Under the pieces are notes generated by a model. It was not told the origin of the DNA. It saw nothing but the letters and a program-made list of their open reading frames with translations, and made no database searches. From Pseudanabaena sp. PCC 7367 (GTDB lineage: Bacteria; Cyanobacteriota; Cyanobacteriia; Pseudanabaenales; Pseudanabaenaceae), in the NCBI RefSeq assembly GCF_000317065.1, contig NC_019701.1, forward strand, positions 2,137,001 through 2,201,000: a stretch of DNA of 64,000 nucleotides, read 5' to 3'. The first letter of the stretch is position 1. Every line of letters begins with the position of its first letter. Below, in pieces: positions 29,301 through 37,466 of the stretch. Position numbers and translations under genes: made by a program.

Positions 29301-31611
29301 AATCGATCATCAACAGCCCTATGAATTGGAATATCGGATCATTGATGTTAATGGCCAAGAACGTTGGGTCTTAGATTGTGGCATTGGTGTTTATGAAGAT
29401 GGCGATTGTGTTTATGAAGATGGGGTTATTTTTGATATTACCAATCGCAAAAACACTGAAGCTGAACTTCACCGGAGCAAGGCAACCCAGCAAGCAATCA
29501 TTGAAGCAATCCCCGATCTGTTGGCAAGAGTCCGTCGAGATGGCACCTACCTAAACATCATTACCAATGGTGAAGTAACGCTACTAAACCCAGCCCAAAT
29601 GAAATCTGGGATGAACATTGTCGATATTTATCCGCCTGAGATTGCCCAGCAGCGTTTGAACTATGTCCAAGCAGCGATCGACAATCAAACCATGCAGGCC
29701 TATGAATATCAAATTGAAGTGGATGGCCAGGAGTTTTATGAAGAAGCGCGGATTGTTCCTTGCGGCAAAGATGAAGCCCTAATCATGGTGCGGGATATTA
29801 CCGATCGCAAACTAACTGAAGCCGAACTACGCCAGAGCAAAGCTACCCAACAGGCAATTATTGAAGCAATTCCCGATCTGTTGGTAAGAATGGATCGAGA
29901 TGGCAAGTATCTCAATATCATGAGCGGAGGTAAAGTTAAGCTAGTCAACGAAGCTCAGATAAAGCCTGGCTCGAATATGCGGGATATTACACCCCTTGAC
30001 TTCGCCGAAGAGCGAATCAGACGGGTGCAAAAGGCATTGGATTCTCAAGAGATCGAAATATATGAATATCAGGTGGAGATACAGGGTGAGAGCCGAGATG
30101 AAGAGGCGCGGATTGTCACATGTGGCACAAATGAAGTGTTAGTTATGGTGCGTGATATCACCGATCGCAAGCGGGCTGAACGTTCCTTAAAAGATAGTGA
30201 AGAGAAATATCGGGTTTTGTTTAATAGTATTGGTGATCCGGTGTTTGTGCATGGACATAATAAGCAAGTGCCAACGGAGTTTATTGAGGTTAATGATCTA
30301 GCTTGTAATAGTTTGGGCTATAGCCGGGACGAACTCTATCGTATGACCGTAAGAGATATTTTGCCCCCAGGCTTTAGGTATGATCCAGAAGCGATCGAGG
30401 CTTTCTTGCGCGATCGTGAGGCTATTTTTAAGGTCGAGCATGTACATGCCGATGGCCATCGCTTCCCAGTGGAGGTCAGTGCCAGAGCATTTTATTTAGA
30501 CAATGAATTGATGGTAGTAGGAATTGCCCGTGATGTATCCGAACACAAGCAGATTGAAGCAGAATGGCGACGTGCCTACGAAAAGCAAAAGGAGTTAGCT
30601 GATTTACGCTCTCAATTTATTGAGATGGTTTCCCACGAATTTCGCACCCCAATGAGTAGTATGCTTTTGTCGATCGAACTGCTAGAGCACCGCAGCGACG
30701 ATTGGGATAATGAAAAAAAACATCAGCGATTTGCCAGAATCCGCCAGGGGATTAAGCGAATTGATAATCTGATTGAAGATGTTTTAGTTATGGGCAAGCT
30801 GAATGCGGGGCAGATGAGATTTCAGCCCACTCCGATCGATTTCCTTGATTTATGCCTGGAGCTAGTGGAGGAGGCTAGAATCATTACCAATAAACACTTC
30901 ATTTCTTTGAGTATTGATGGTGTTGTTTGCCAGGAAATGGAGCCTGATGGTAATGAGATGGCCAGTGATGATGAAAATATAGCAGCGATCGCCCCCGATT
31001 TAGCACCTTTAGCACCAACCAAACCCACCTCAATCGTTGGCCTACAGCATACCTACATGGACGATCGGCTAATCCAGCATATTCTCAGTAACCTATTGTC
31101 AAATGCGCTCAAATATTCACCCCAAGGCGGAGATATTGAGTTGAGCATGGTATTTCAGCCAGATTTTGTGCCGCTTCCAACTAAACCAGCACAGGAAAGC
31201 CAAAATGACGATCGTAATTTTACTGATTTTAATTCCTTTGCCGTTTCGCATAATGGCAGCAGCGATCGCCATAATCACGATGACACAGTTGAACTAGTGG
31301 CAAAGCCAGATTGGATTGGGCATACCAAATTTGATCTAGAGCAACCCTTAAATGCGATCGGTACGATCGTAATCACGGTTCGAGATCCGGGAATTGGGAT
31401 TGAACCGGAAGATCAAGCGCATTTGTTTAAGGAGTTTCATCGCGGCCAAAATGTGAGCAATATCCCAGGGACTGGCTTGGGGCTTGCGATCGTCAAACGT
31501 GCGGTAAATCTGCATCGCGGCCACATTTCTGTTGATAGCAAGGTTGGCTTAGGCACAACGTTTGTAGTTGAACTACCGGTGTATCAGCTTGAATATGCAC
31601 TTGAGGATTAA
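26383..31611 (+). CDS. Multi-PAS/GAF hybrid sensor histidine kinase with N-terminal receiver
   Basis: A 1742-residue signalling protein, predicted soluble. The receiver is at 5-125 (Asp60 in LVLMDIHL, Lys110 in VIKPF). PAS domains follow at about 137-260 and 268-385, a coiled coil at ~385-435 and a GAF at ~440-595. Then come PAS ~596-725, GAF ~731-893, PAS ~901-1025, two duplicated PAS domains at 1027-1146 and 1147-1266, and a last PAS ~1271-1390. The HisKA domain has His1418 in MVSHEFRTPMSS. The HATPase has its N box (LLSNALKYSP) near 1565, DPGIGI near 1668 and GTGLGLAIV near 1695. A ~90-residue Asp/Asn-rich insertion separates the N and G1 boxes. No transmembrane segment is seen. The stimulus is unknown; the GAF domains lack an obvious bilin-binding cysteine motif. 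Confidence 0.93.
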   Translation: MEPKARILIVEDDGVTALNIHTRLCQSGYAVLAIVESAEQAITYVDLTYANERIDLVLMDIHLKGEQDGIAAADQIQGRFNIPVVYLTANTDQTTIDRAKLTSPYGYVIKPFQTADLLSVIEIALHKYEVDQQLKEREQWLSATLKSIGDAVITTDAAGQITFMNPLAEELTACLRANCNGCNLSHILNLTDSQTSLPCEDITTKTLNQGSSFTSKHHVWLHNQADQQIPIEYQISPIRSDRQVITGAVLVFRDVSDRLETEQALQRSEANFSRLVEADVIGMIIGNIKGEVPYVNDYFLNMLGYSRTDFEAEAINWRKITPPEDLKIDEEVINDLNQGKPRSYEKAYIHKNGQHVPVLIGTTKLEGYEIDTAIGFVLDLRERKQIEQELHDLNQKLEQKVAARTANLAEVNNKLLVEIAERAKAEQLLTEYLHKLQRFQETTFELSCAETLEQIYDVAIAQISSFIGTARAGLLLTNDEDLSQVYFAAACGISEHFCKNIAQTLSESGYISSDKEAIYADVKQAIALQPILPLLEQEQIGAITSFPLKYQGQLMGRLVLYYDQPNGFANQDLNLANALSTSVAVAISRKRTEIALRDRERQYRSLVDNIPGLIYRVLPDRQSSVQFVSQQVEALIGYSSAELIQNPNLSFVDLIHPEDLPAVIAQVNRAIAAKQPFELQYRIIAANGEVKWVNEKGQGIADAKNGEIAYLDGVIFDISDRKALEAKHQLYNERLHNLYQSVFDLGQAPGLEELYDVALSGVKQTLKCDRVAILLFDAHQQWQVVRTDGISPPHGQLIETCLNSEAAIVCANDHESGANIYADIRRSPLPQPLLELSLVEGVASIGIAWIKNKDKLIGQIAFHYNQSHDFSDQEIQLVDTLAAYIGIAITRKQSEQLLAISENRYRSLVGNVRGAIYRCNMHNDWQTEFISDAVQDICGYPATYFTDPTNGKSFLSLIHPADRKSIRQTIRQAIDHQQPYELEYRIIDVNGQERWVLDCGIGVYEDGDCVYEDGVIFDITNRKNTEAELHRSKATQQAIIEAIPDLLARVRRDGTYLNIITNGEVTLLNPAQMKSGMNIVDIYPPEIAQQRLNYVQAAIDNQTMQAYEYQIEVDGQEFYEEARIVPCGKDEALIMVRDITDRKLTEAELRQSKATQQAIIEAIPDLLVRMDRDGKYLNIMSGGKVKLVNEAQIKPGSNMRDITPLDFAEERIRRVQKALDSQEIEIYEYQVEIQGESRDEEARIVTCGTNEVLVMVRDITDRKRAERSLKDSEEKYRVLFNSIGDPVFVHGHNKQVPTEFIEVNDLACNSLGYSRDELYRMTVRDILPPGFRYDPEAIEAFLRDREAIFKVEHVHADGHRFPVEVSARAFYLDNELMVVGIARDVSEHKQIEAEWRRAYEKQKELADLRSQFIEMVSHEFRTPMSSMLLSIELLEHRSDDWDNEKKHQRFARIRQGIKRIDNLIEDVLVMGKLNAGQMRFQPTPIDFLDLCLELVEEARIITNKHFISLSIDGVVCQEMEPDGNEMASDDENIAAIAPDLAPLAPTKPTSIVGLQHTYMDDRLIQHILSNLLSNALKYSPQGGDIELSMVFQPDFVPLPTKPAQESQNDDRNFTDFNSFAVSHNGSSDRHNHDDTVELVAKPDWIGHTKFDLEQPLNAIGTIVITVRDPGIGIEPEDQAHLFKEFHRGQNVSNIPGTGLGLAIVKRAVNLHRGHISVDSKVGLGTTFVVELPVYQLEYALED
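29461..30180 (+). repeat. Tandem 360-bp PAS-encoding duplication inside the kinase gene
   Basis: Two adjacent 360-bp units (29461-29820 and 29821-30180) encode 120-residue PAS modules in the same register. Both begin with a stretch ending SKATQQAIIEAIPDLL and end MVRDITDRK. The modules have diverged in the ligand-pocket region while the edges remain alike, so this is an internal duplication and not an assembly artefact. Confidence 0.85.
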
Positions 31612-31657
31612 ATCACCCACCCCGATCGCATTCTTGATGATGCCAAACCAATAAAAA

Positions 31658-31693
31658 AGCCTACAGAAATATAGAAATTCTGAGGCTCTTTTT
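31658..31693. terminator. Bidirectional terminator between the kinase and hupE genes
   Basis: Stem AGCCT...AGGCT with an inner CAGAA/TTCTG helix (31658-31687), flanked by an A run on the left and CTTTTT on the right. It can therefore terminate the plus-strand kinase transcript and the minus-strand cyn/hupE transcript, which converge here. Confidence 0.8.
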
Positions 31694-31757
31694 ACTTGCT
31701 TATTAATGATTGTGCAATCGCTTTAAGCTTCAGTCTAGTTAAAGACAATGAAATAGA

Positions 31758-32450
31758 CTATGCTGCCAAAGCCGAGGAAAGGAATACTAGTCCAACTGCA
31801 CCAATAACCAATCCCATAAATCGTCTTACCAGGGCTGGTCTAGCCGGGAACTGCGCTTTGATTAATCGCATCCCGACAAAACAAACACCTGCAATCACCA
31901 ACTGAATGCTGGCAAATCCAGCCAGATAGCCAAGCAGTGGGGTCATTTCAGCCCCGACAATCGCTTCACCATAGGCATACCCATGAAATACTCCAGCCGC
32001 CCCAGCGATCGCTGCCGCAATTAATGCGAACACTGGCATTTCTGCATTTTTGGTTTCGCTACCCTTGAATGCAACAATTAGGCCAAAGCTCACCACGGAA
32101 GCTGCGATGATTATCTCTGGGATCGGTAGATCGATCCCAGTTAAATGTACCCCAGTCCCAGCGATCGTAGTCATTACAAAGGCGATCGGTACAAGAATGC
32201 CCATCGGGCCAAACTCGGATGCCATCAACCCAGTACCAATCACTGCCGCCAGGTGGTCAAAACCAATTACAGGGTGGCCAAATCCAGATAGAACTGCTTG
32301 AAACAGGTTGGTAGGAGTTTCGCCACCAAAGGGATGGTGAGCCATCGCCGCAGACGGAATTGTCAACAGTAAGACTGCTGCTACGACCGTTAATAGACCC
32401 AAATCTAGCTCTACAATACTCTTTCTAGAGGATTGCTTATTAATTGTCAT
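31758..32450 (-). CDS. HupE/UreJ-family membrane protein
   Basis: Protein of 230 residues with a signal or first membrane segment, then the family block HHPFGGETPTN and GFGHPVIGFDHLAAVIGTG. Later transmembrane helices carry GVFHGYAYGEA. HupE/UreJ proteins are thought to be secondary transporters for nickel or cobalt; their His/Asp motifs (HPFGG, GxDHL, HGxxxGE) are all present. It is the last gene of the minus-strand series downstream of cyanase, 160 bp away. Neither urease nor hydrogenase genes are in the window, so its link to the cyanate genes is unexplained. Confidence 0.85.
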   Translation of the reverse strand: MTINKQSSRKSIVELDLGLLTVVAAVLLLTIPSAAMAHHPFGGETPTNLFQAVLSGFGHPVIGFDHLAAVIGTGLMASEFGPMGILVPIAFVMTTIAGTGVHLTGIDLPIPEIIIAASVVSFGLIVAFKGSETKNAEMPVFALIAAAIAGAAGVFHGYAYGEAIVGAEMTPLLGYLAGFASIQLVIAGVCFVGMRLIKAQFPARPALVRRFMGLVIGAVGLVFLSSALAA

Positions 32451-32609
32451 ATTTTCTTTCTCTTAACCAATCTTTGAACCCTAGTGAATATAAATCCTGG
32501 TGAATAGGTGAATAGTAGTTGGGGACACAAGCATATTAATCAGACGTATTCATCAAAAGAGAGTCACTACTAGAAATAAATTTCCCAAATCACCAACCAA
32601 AATTAACGT

Positions 32610-33053
32610 TTACCACTTCTTATAAGGAAGAAACTTGCCAGTCATAATGATCTGGACTCGATCGCCTTTCGGGTCTTCAACTTTCTCAACTTCGATCGAA
32701 AAGTCGATCGCACTCATAATCCCATCGCCAAACTTCTCATGGACTACTGACTTCACTGGCGCACCATAAACTTGCATGATTTCGTAGAACCGATAAACAA
32801 GAGGATCGGTGGGAATTAGAGGATCGAGGCTACCTTTCATGGGCGGAATAGTCAATTCCTTTGCCATCTCTTCCGGCAAACCCAATGTTGTCACCAACTT
32901 CTTGGCTACATCCAGATCAGCGCTGGCTTGTCGAAAAATTACCGCTGCTACCCACACTTCATCAAATCCAACAGCAGCCTCTAGATCAGCATAGGTCATA
33001 CCCTTAGCATCTTTAGCAGCTAAAAGTTTTTCTGTAATCTCAGCGATCACCAT
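32610..33053 (-). CDS. cynS: Cyanase (cyanate hydratase)
   Basis: Catalyses bicarbonate-dependent decomposition of cyanate to carbon dioxide and ammonia (via carbamate), giving nitrogen and detoxifying cyanate. The 147-residue length is normal for the decamer-forming enzyme. An N-terminal helical domain (1-75) precedes the catalytic domain, where Arg88 and Glu91 ([12 protein letters not shown]) and Ser114 (GIMSAIDF) match the known active-site triad. AGGAG stands before the ATG. It lies 319 bp downstream of the ABC transporter ATPase, a spacer long enough for its own promoter. Confidence 0.97.
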   Translation of the reverse strand: MVIAEITEKLLAAKDAKGMTYADLEAAVGFDEVWVAAVIFRQASADLDVAKKLVTTLGLPEEMAKELTIPPMKGSLDPLIPTDPLVYRFYEIMQVYGAPVKSVVHEKFGDGIMSAIDFSIEVEKVEDPKGDRVQIIMTGKFLPYKKW

Positions 33054-33372
33054 AGGTTAAATTCTCCTCATTAAAAACTACTACTTCTACTAGTTCCGTT
33101 AAACAGACTAGCTGATTATTTACAACTTAAGTTAAAACAAAAGATAATCTTCACACCGCCAATTAGGTCAATATCGAGCCAATAGCTTAGTCGCAAAGCC
33201 CAACCCAAGAGGAATAAAGAATATGCACAGGCTAGCGGAATGAACCGTCAATCTACAACTTCCGATCACTTCTCAACAAGTCCATAGGAACAATAACCAA
33301 CAATAACCACAGTAATTAAGGGTAATTGATTATTTTAGATGCAGTGCTCGCTCTCCTGCTAGAGCCCTAAGC
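33054..33372. other. 319-bp spacer between the transporter ATPase and cyanase
   Basis: AT-rich spacer, no reading frame. I found no full GTAN8TAC site. The ribosome site AGGAG of cynS is at its left edge. It may hold a secondary promoter for cynS. Confidence 0.4.
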
Positions 33373-34263
33373 CTATTTACGCTTAGCCCGCTCTTCTTCA
33401 ACTGCCCTAGTCTCGCGGTATAGATGCGATTCCATCTCCGATTTAAGCGCATGATAATCGGGATGAACCTCAACTTCCTCACGCACCCGTGGCCGGGGAA
33501 AGGGAATTTCAAGAATCTCATCAATACGAGCCGCCGGCCCCCTGGTCATCATTACGATTTTATCGGAAAGCAATAGGGCTTCTTCGATACTGTGGGTAAT
33601 CATTACCACGGTTTTACGTTTTTGATCCCAAATCCGTTCCACTTCATCTTGCAAAAAGCCTCTAGTTAAGGCATCGAGCGCCCCAAATGGTTCGTCCATG
33701 AGCAGTATTTGCGGATCGATCGCCAGGGCTCTAGCAATCCCAACCCGTTGACGCATCCCACCGGATAATTCATGGGGATGTTTGCGTTCAGCACCAGCCA
33801 AGCCAACTAACTGAATAAACTCATGGGCGATCGACTTTTGCTTCAGCCTTCCCATTTCAGGAAAAACCGTTTCGATCGCAAAGCGAATGTTCTGCTCTAC
33901 GGTCATCCAGGGCATCAGGGCATAATTCTGGAAAACCATACCACGATCGGGGCCAGGGCCATCGATTGGTTTACCATTCATAAACACATCACCGCTGGTT
34001 TGCGAACTCAAGCCAGCAATAATATCAAGCAAGGTTGACTTGCCACAGCCCGAAGGCCCAATGATCGTGACAAAGGTATTATGTTCAATATCAATGTTTA
34101 TGTCTTCCAGGGCGGTAAAATCACTGGAGGCTTTACCCATGATTTTGTTAACTAATCCCTTCTTGCCAGGGAAAACCTTGGAAACATGCCGCAAGGAAAG
34201 TTGAACGTCCTTACGAACTTCGGTAACTGCACTAGTTGATTCCGGTGTGAGTGAGATGTTCAT
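33373..34263 (-). CDS. cynD: Cyanate/nitrate-type ABC transporter ATP-binding protein
   Basis: ATPase subunit energising uptake of cyanate (or nitrite/nitrate). In 296 residues it has Walker A GPSGCGKST, the signature LSGGMRQR, Walker B ILLMDEPFGALD and the switch histidine in MITHSIEEA. It is a single-domain ATPase like CynD/NrtD, without the NrtC-type fused binding domain. The gene starts 5 bp after the permease stop, so translation is coupled. Assignment to cyanate rests on the neighbouring cyanase; the sequence alone would allow nitrate or bicarbonate. Confidence 0.9.
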   Translation of the reverse strand: MNISLTPESTSAVTEVRKDVQLSLRHVSKVFPGKKGLVNKIMGKASSDFTALEDINIDIEHNTFVTIIGPSGCGKSTLLDIIAGLSSQTSGDVFMNGKPIDGPGPDRGMVFQNYALMPWMTVEQNIRFAIETVFPEMGRLKQKSIAHEFIQLVGLAGAERKHPHELSGGMRQRVGIARALAIDPQILLMDEPFGALDALTRGFLQDEVERIWDQKRKTVVMITHSIEEALLLSDKIVMMTRGPAARIDEILEIPFPRPRVREEVEVHPDYHALKSEMESHLYRETRAVEEERAKRK

Positions 34264-34268
34264 GATGC

Positions 34269-35126
34269 TTACCTCCCAAATGATACGAATCTTTGTAATA
34301 AGCCGAAGATGCGATCGAGTATGATGCCAACTAAGCCAATCACTACGATCGCAGTAATGATGCTGGTAATACTGAGGTTATTCCATTCATTCCAAACAAA
34401 GTAGCCCAGGCCAGTACCACCTACCAGGATTTCCGCGGCCACAATCACCAGCCAGGAAATGCTAATGCTGATGCGTAACCCAGATACAATGCTTGGCGCA
34501 GCAGCAGGTAGAATCACTTTAGTGATTTTGCGCCAGGGAGAAGCACCGAGCGTCCTAGCCACATTCAGATAATCTTGATCAACATTGTTTACGCCAAACT
34601 TAGTATTGATCAGGGTTGGCCAGATGCTAGTAATCGCAATTACAAAGATTGCGGTCATTTCTGAATCCTTAAGTATACCCAGGCCAATCGGCAACCAGGC
34701 CAAAGGTGAAACCGGCTTGAGCAATTGCACATAGGGATCGATCGCCTTGGAGGTAACTTCCGATAGTCCCACTAGGAAGCCCAATGGCACGGCGATCAAG
34801 GAACCCACCGTAAAACCGATCGCAACCCGGCGCAGGCTGACCAGCAAATGCCAGGCAATTCCTTTGTCATTGGGACCGTAATCATAAAATGGATCGGAAA
34901 TCCAGCCCCAGAAATCTTTGATCGTAAGACTGGCAGAGGGCATCAGGTCAGAAAACCAACCATTAATAGAACCAATCTCCCAAAAAGCAAGGAGAAAACC
35001 AAAAGAGCAGAGGAACAGGACAAAAGCCTGGAGATTCTGGCCAGGGATCAACCTGCCGATCGTCTTAAAGAAGCCAACAATCGGGTTACTGCCTTTTTTT
35101 CTGCGGACTTTTGCTTGCGAATGCAT
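34269..35126 (-). CDS. cynB: Cyanate/nitrate-type ABC transporter permease
   Basis: Integral membrane subunit of 285 residues in the NrtB/CynB/SsuC family. A cytoplasmic basic N-terminus and about six membrane helices are visible. The ATPase-coupling EAA-like loop ARTLGASPWRKITKVILPAA lies at about residues 193-212. It is 5 bp upstream of the ATPase gene and about 200 bp downstream of the binding-protein gene, in the standard cynA-B-D order. Confidence 0.9.
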   Translation of the reverse strand: MHSQAKVRRKKGSNPIVGFFKTIGRLIPGQNLQAFVLFLCSFGFLLAFWEIGSINGWFSDLMPSASLTIKDFWGWISDPFYDYGPNDKGIAWHLLVSLRRVAIGFTVGSLIAVPLGFLVGLSEVTSKAIDPYVQLLKPVSPLAWLPIGLGILKDSEMTAIFVIAITSIWPTLINTKFGVNNVDQDYLNVARTLGASPWRKITKVILPAAAPSIVSGLRISISISWLVIVAAEILVGGTGLGYFVWNEWNNLSITSIITAIVVIGLVGIILDRIFGLLQRFVSFGR

Positions 35127-35324
35127 GACGAATCTTAAGTAATCAATAGAACTGCTTGTAATGCGAGTTATTCAAATATTTAATTTAAAGCTAATTACAT
35201 TTAAAGCTAATTAGCCCATACCCAGCTTGCAGTTATTTAAATCCCAAGAGCTATTAGGAACTAAAAGCCACCACAGGCTGAGTAGGAATAAAAAGGAATA
35301 CCAAGGAGACGCTATACAGCAGCG

Positions 35325-36965
35325 TTATACCCCATATTCCTCAATTTGCTGTTGCACGTAGGCATCAGGGTCAGCAGGATCGAAGGTATCAAACTTCAAT
35401 GTCTCAGTACGGAACTCATCTTCGGGCGGAGTCTGCCCTACTTCCTTAGACAATTCCCTTGCCAGATCAGTAAGAAAGATATCCTTACCAATTTCATCAT
35501 ATTCTTCTTTAGTAGAAGCTTGATCGCTAGGCAGGAAGTTCCATCGCACCATCTGGCCAGAAATCCAATGGGCAAAGCTCTGCCAGGGATAGGGATCAAA
35601 GTCGATCCGATCGGGAATGTTCTGAGTATTACCGAGACCATCATCAAATTCCCCAGTTAGAACGGCTGCTACCACTTCCTCTGGTTGGTTCAAAAATGCC
35701 CGTTCTGAAATGGCGGTGGCGATCTCCCTGCGATTGGCCGGATCGCTGGCATAACCAGCCCCATCAATGATCGCCTTGTTCAGCGCTCGGAACGTATTGG
35801 GATTAGCATCAATCCATTCATCGCTGGCTGCAAACGCACAGCAGGGATGGCCTGGCCATAGATCCTTAGTCAGCAAGTGAATAAAGCCTGCATCTTCAAA
35901 CACAGCCCGCTGATTAAACGGATCGGGCATTAACATTGCATCAATGTCACCCACTGCCAACTTGGCTACGCTGTCTGGCGGTGGAACTGCCTCAATCTTG
36001 ACATCCAAGTCGGGGTCCAGACCACCAGTGGCCAGATAATAGCGCAGGAGCAGGTTATGCATTGAATAGGGGAACGGCACACCGATCGTGAATCCTTTGA
36101 AATCAGCCGGCCCATTAACCTTACCCTTGTGCAGGTTAGATACCGTAATCGCCTGACCATTGATATTTTCAATACTGGCCAGTTTTACGCCAAAGGTAGC
36201 CGAACCCAGACCCAGGGTCATGGCAATCGGCATTGGTGCCAGCATATGATAGGCATCCAGCTCACCAGCGATCGCTGAATCCCTCACCGCTGCCCAGCTA
36301 GGCATTTTTATCACACTTGCATCAAACCCATATTTCTTATAGAAGCCCAATGGTTCCGACATAATAATTGGTGTGGCACAGGTGATCGGGATAAAGCCAA
36401 TTTTTAGATTTGTTTTTTCGAGATCACTCGGTGGCGGCACATCATCCGGTGCATCTGCGGTTGGTGGTGGTGTATCTGCATTTTGTCCACAACTGGCCAG
36501 GGTAACTAGGGCAGCACCGATCGCCACGTTCCGCAAAAAGCGTCTTCGACTAGTCCCATTAATCCGCTTAGCATCACTGAAGAATTCCGCCGATCGATGC
36601 CCAAAGGCGGCTGAAAAAGCTTGATCCAAACCTCCGGCTAATCCGGCCAATTCCCGTGCCAGACGTTCGCGCTCTGGATTGGTGCGGCCGATTGTTTTGA
36701 AAAATAATTCTGTGCGCAGGTCTGCGGCGCTGATGGTCTGCGCCAAGGCCAGACTATCTTGCTTGTAAACCCGCATTTTAATCAAATCATCAATCATCTC
36801 AAGGGGATCTTTAGGCATTTCCTCTGCCATAAATTTCCAGTGATCTTGAGTCAAATGATATCCGCCACAGGTCAGACAGAGGATGTCAAGCTGACTTAGC
36901 TCGCCTTGCTGGGCATAGAGCTTATCCCACTTCTTTTGCTTGTCGTTATTAGCAATTAGTACCAT
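35325..36965 (-). CDS. cynA: CynA/NrtA-like substrate-binding lipoprotein with Cys-motif N-terminal extension (copy 1)
   Basis: The mature part (about residue 175 onward) is a CmpA/NrtA/CynA periplasmic binding protein. IGFIPITCATPIIMSEPLGF, the PMPIAMTLGLGS block and DLWPGHPCCAFAAS are family marks. Ahead of it lies a Tat-type lipoprotein signal (SRRRFLRNVAIGA ending LASC, about 138-160). Ahead of that is an unusual ~135-residue domain with CLTCGGYHLT near residue 30 and a helical middle. It is the gene closest to the permease. An NtcA-type site is centred about 60 bp upstream of the start. About 70% identical by eye to the upstream copy at 37467; the two may differ in substrate (cyanate versus nitrite or nitrate). 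Confidence 0.88.
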   Translation of the reverse strand: MVLIANNDKQKKWDKLYAQQGELSQLDILCLTCGGYHLTQDHWKFMAEEMPKDPLEMIDDLIKMRVYKQDSLALAQTISAADLRTELFFKTIGRTNPERERLARELAGLAGGLDQAFSAAFGHRSAEFFSDAKRINGTSRRRFLRNVAIGAALVTLASCGQNADTPPPTADAPDDVPPPSDLEKTNLKIGFIPITCATPIIMSEPLGFYKKYGFDASVIKMPSWAAVRDSAIAGELDAYHMLAPMPIAMTLGLGSATFGVKLASIENINGQAITVSNLHKGKVNGPADFKGFTIGVPFPYSMHNLLLRYYLATGGLDPDLDVKIEAVPPPDSVAKLAVGDIDAMLMPDPFNQRAVFEDAGFIHLLTKDLWPGHPCCAFAASDEWIDANPNTFRALNKAIIDGAGYASDPANRREIATAISERAFLNQPEEVVAAVLTGEFDDGLGNTQNIPDRIDFDPYPWQSFAHWISGQMVRWNFLPSDQASTKEEYDEIGKDIFLTDLARELSKEVGQTPPEDEFRTETLKFDTFDPADPDAYVQQQIEEYGV

Positions 36966-37466
36966 AGACCAGTTATATACACTTGTATCAATTAGAATGC
37001 TTGTTCTAGCAACTAACTGTATAGTTAGCTACAAATATTCCTTTCGGGTGAAATCTTTTCTAGCTTGGTTGGATGGCTAGGTGTGGTAGCGCAATTTAAA
37101 ACTTAATTCAAAATTAAGCTTCTGACTGTTTAGCCTAAACAAAACATGGCGATCGTCGCATAAGAATTAGTTAACTTGTTGCGATCCACTAAATTAAATC
37201 AGTCTAATTCAATCGGCAATAGTTTGAATATAGGATGATTCTTATTGATGAAAGTGCTTCCCAGACAGTTTTACACGAAATCGTATTGATGTATATATCG
37301 CAACACCAATTCACAATTATTTGATTTGGCTCAGATAAGCTCACCAGCTTTTTATCTGTCTAGTGAGTTACTATAGCTAATAGACCATAATCCCAAAACA
37401 TTCGCTTTGAGACGGTTTTGCTGGGTCGATCGCCTCCCATTACTCCGAATCGCCATGCTTAAATGC
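36966..37466. other. 501-bp spacer carrying the copy-1 promoter
   Basis: Lies between the two binding-protein genes. Its left end holds the NtcA-type promoter of copy 1. The remainder shows no reading frame or terminator that I can recognise, so partial read-through from copy 2 is possible. Confidence 0.5.
36989..37032 (-). promoter_or_regulatory. NtcA-activated promoter of cynA copy 1
   Basis: A perfect NtcA consensus GTAN8TAC stands at 37019-37032. Sixteen nucleotides downstream on the minus strand is AAGCATTCTAATTG (36989-37002), whose CATTCT lies about 29 bp from the centre of the NtcA site. This is the spacing of class II NtcA promoters, in which the activator replaces the -35 box. The start codon is about 55 bp from the NtcA site. 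Confidence 0.8.

Noticed and set aside
33054-33372. NtcA site before cynS
   Set aside because: No GTAN8TAC or close variant with a correctly placed -10 was found.
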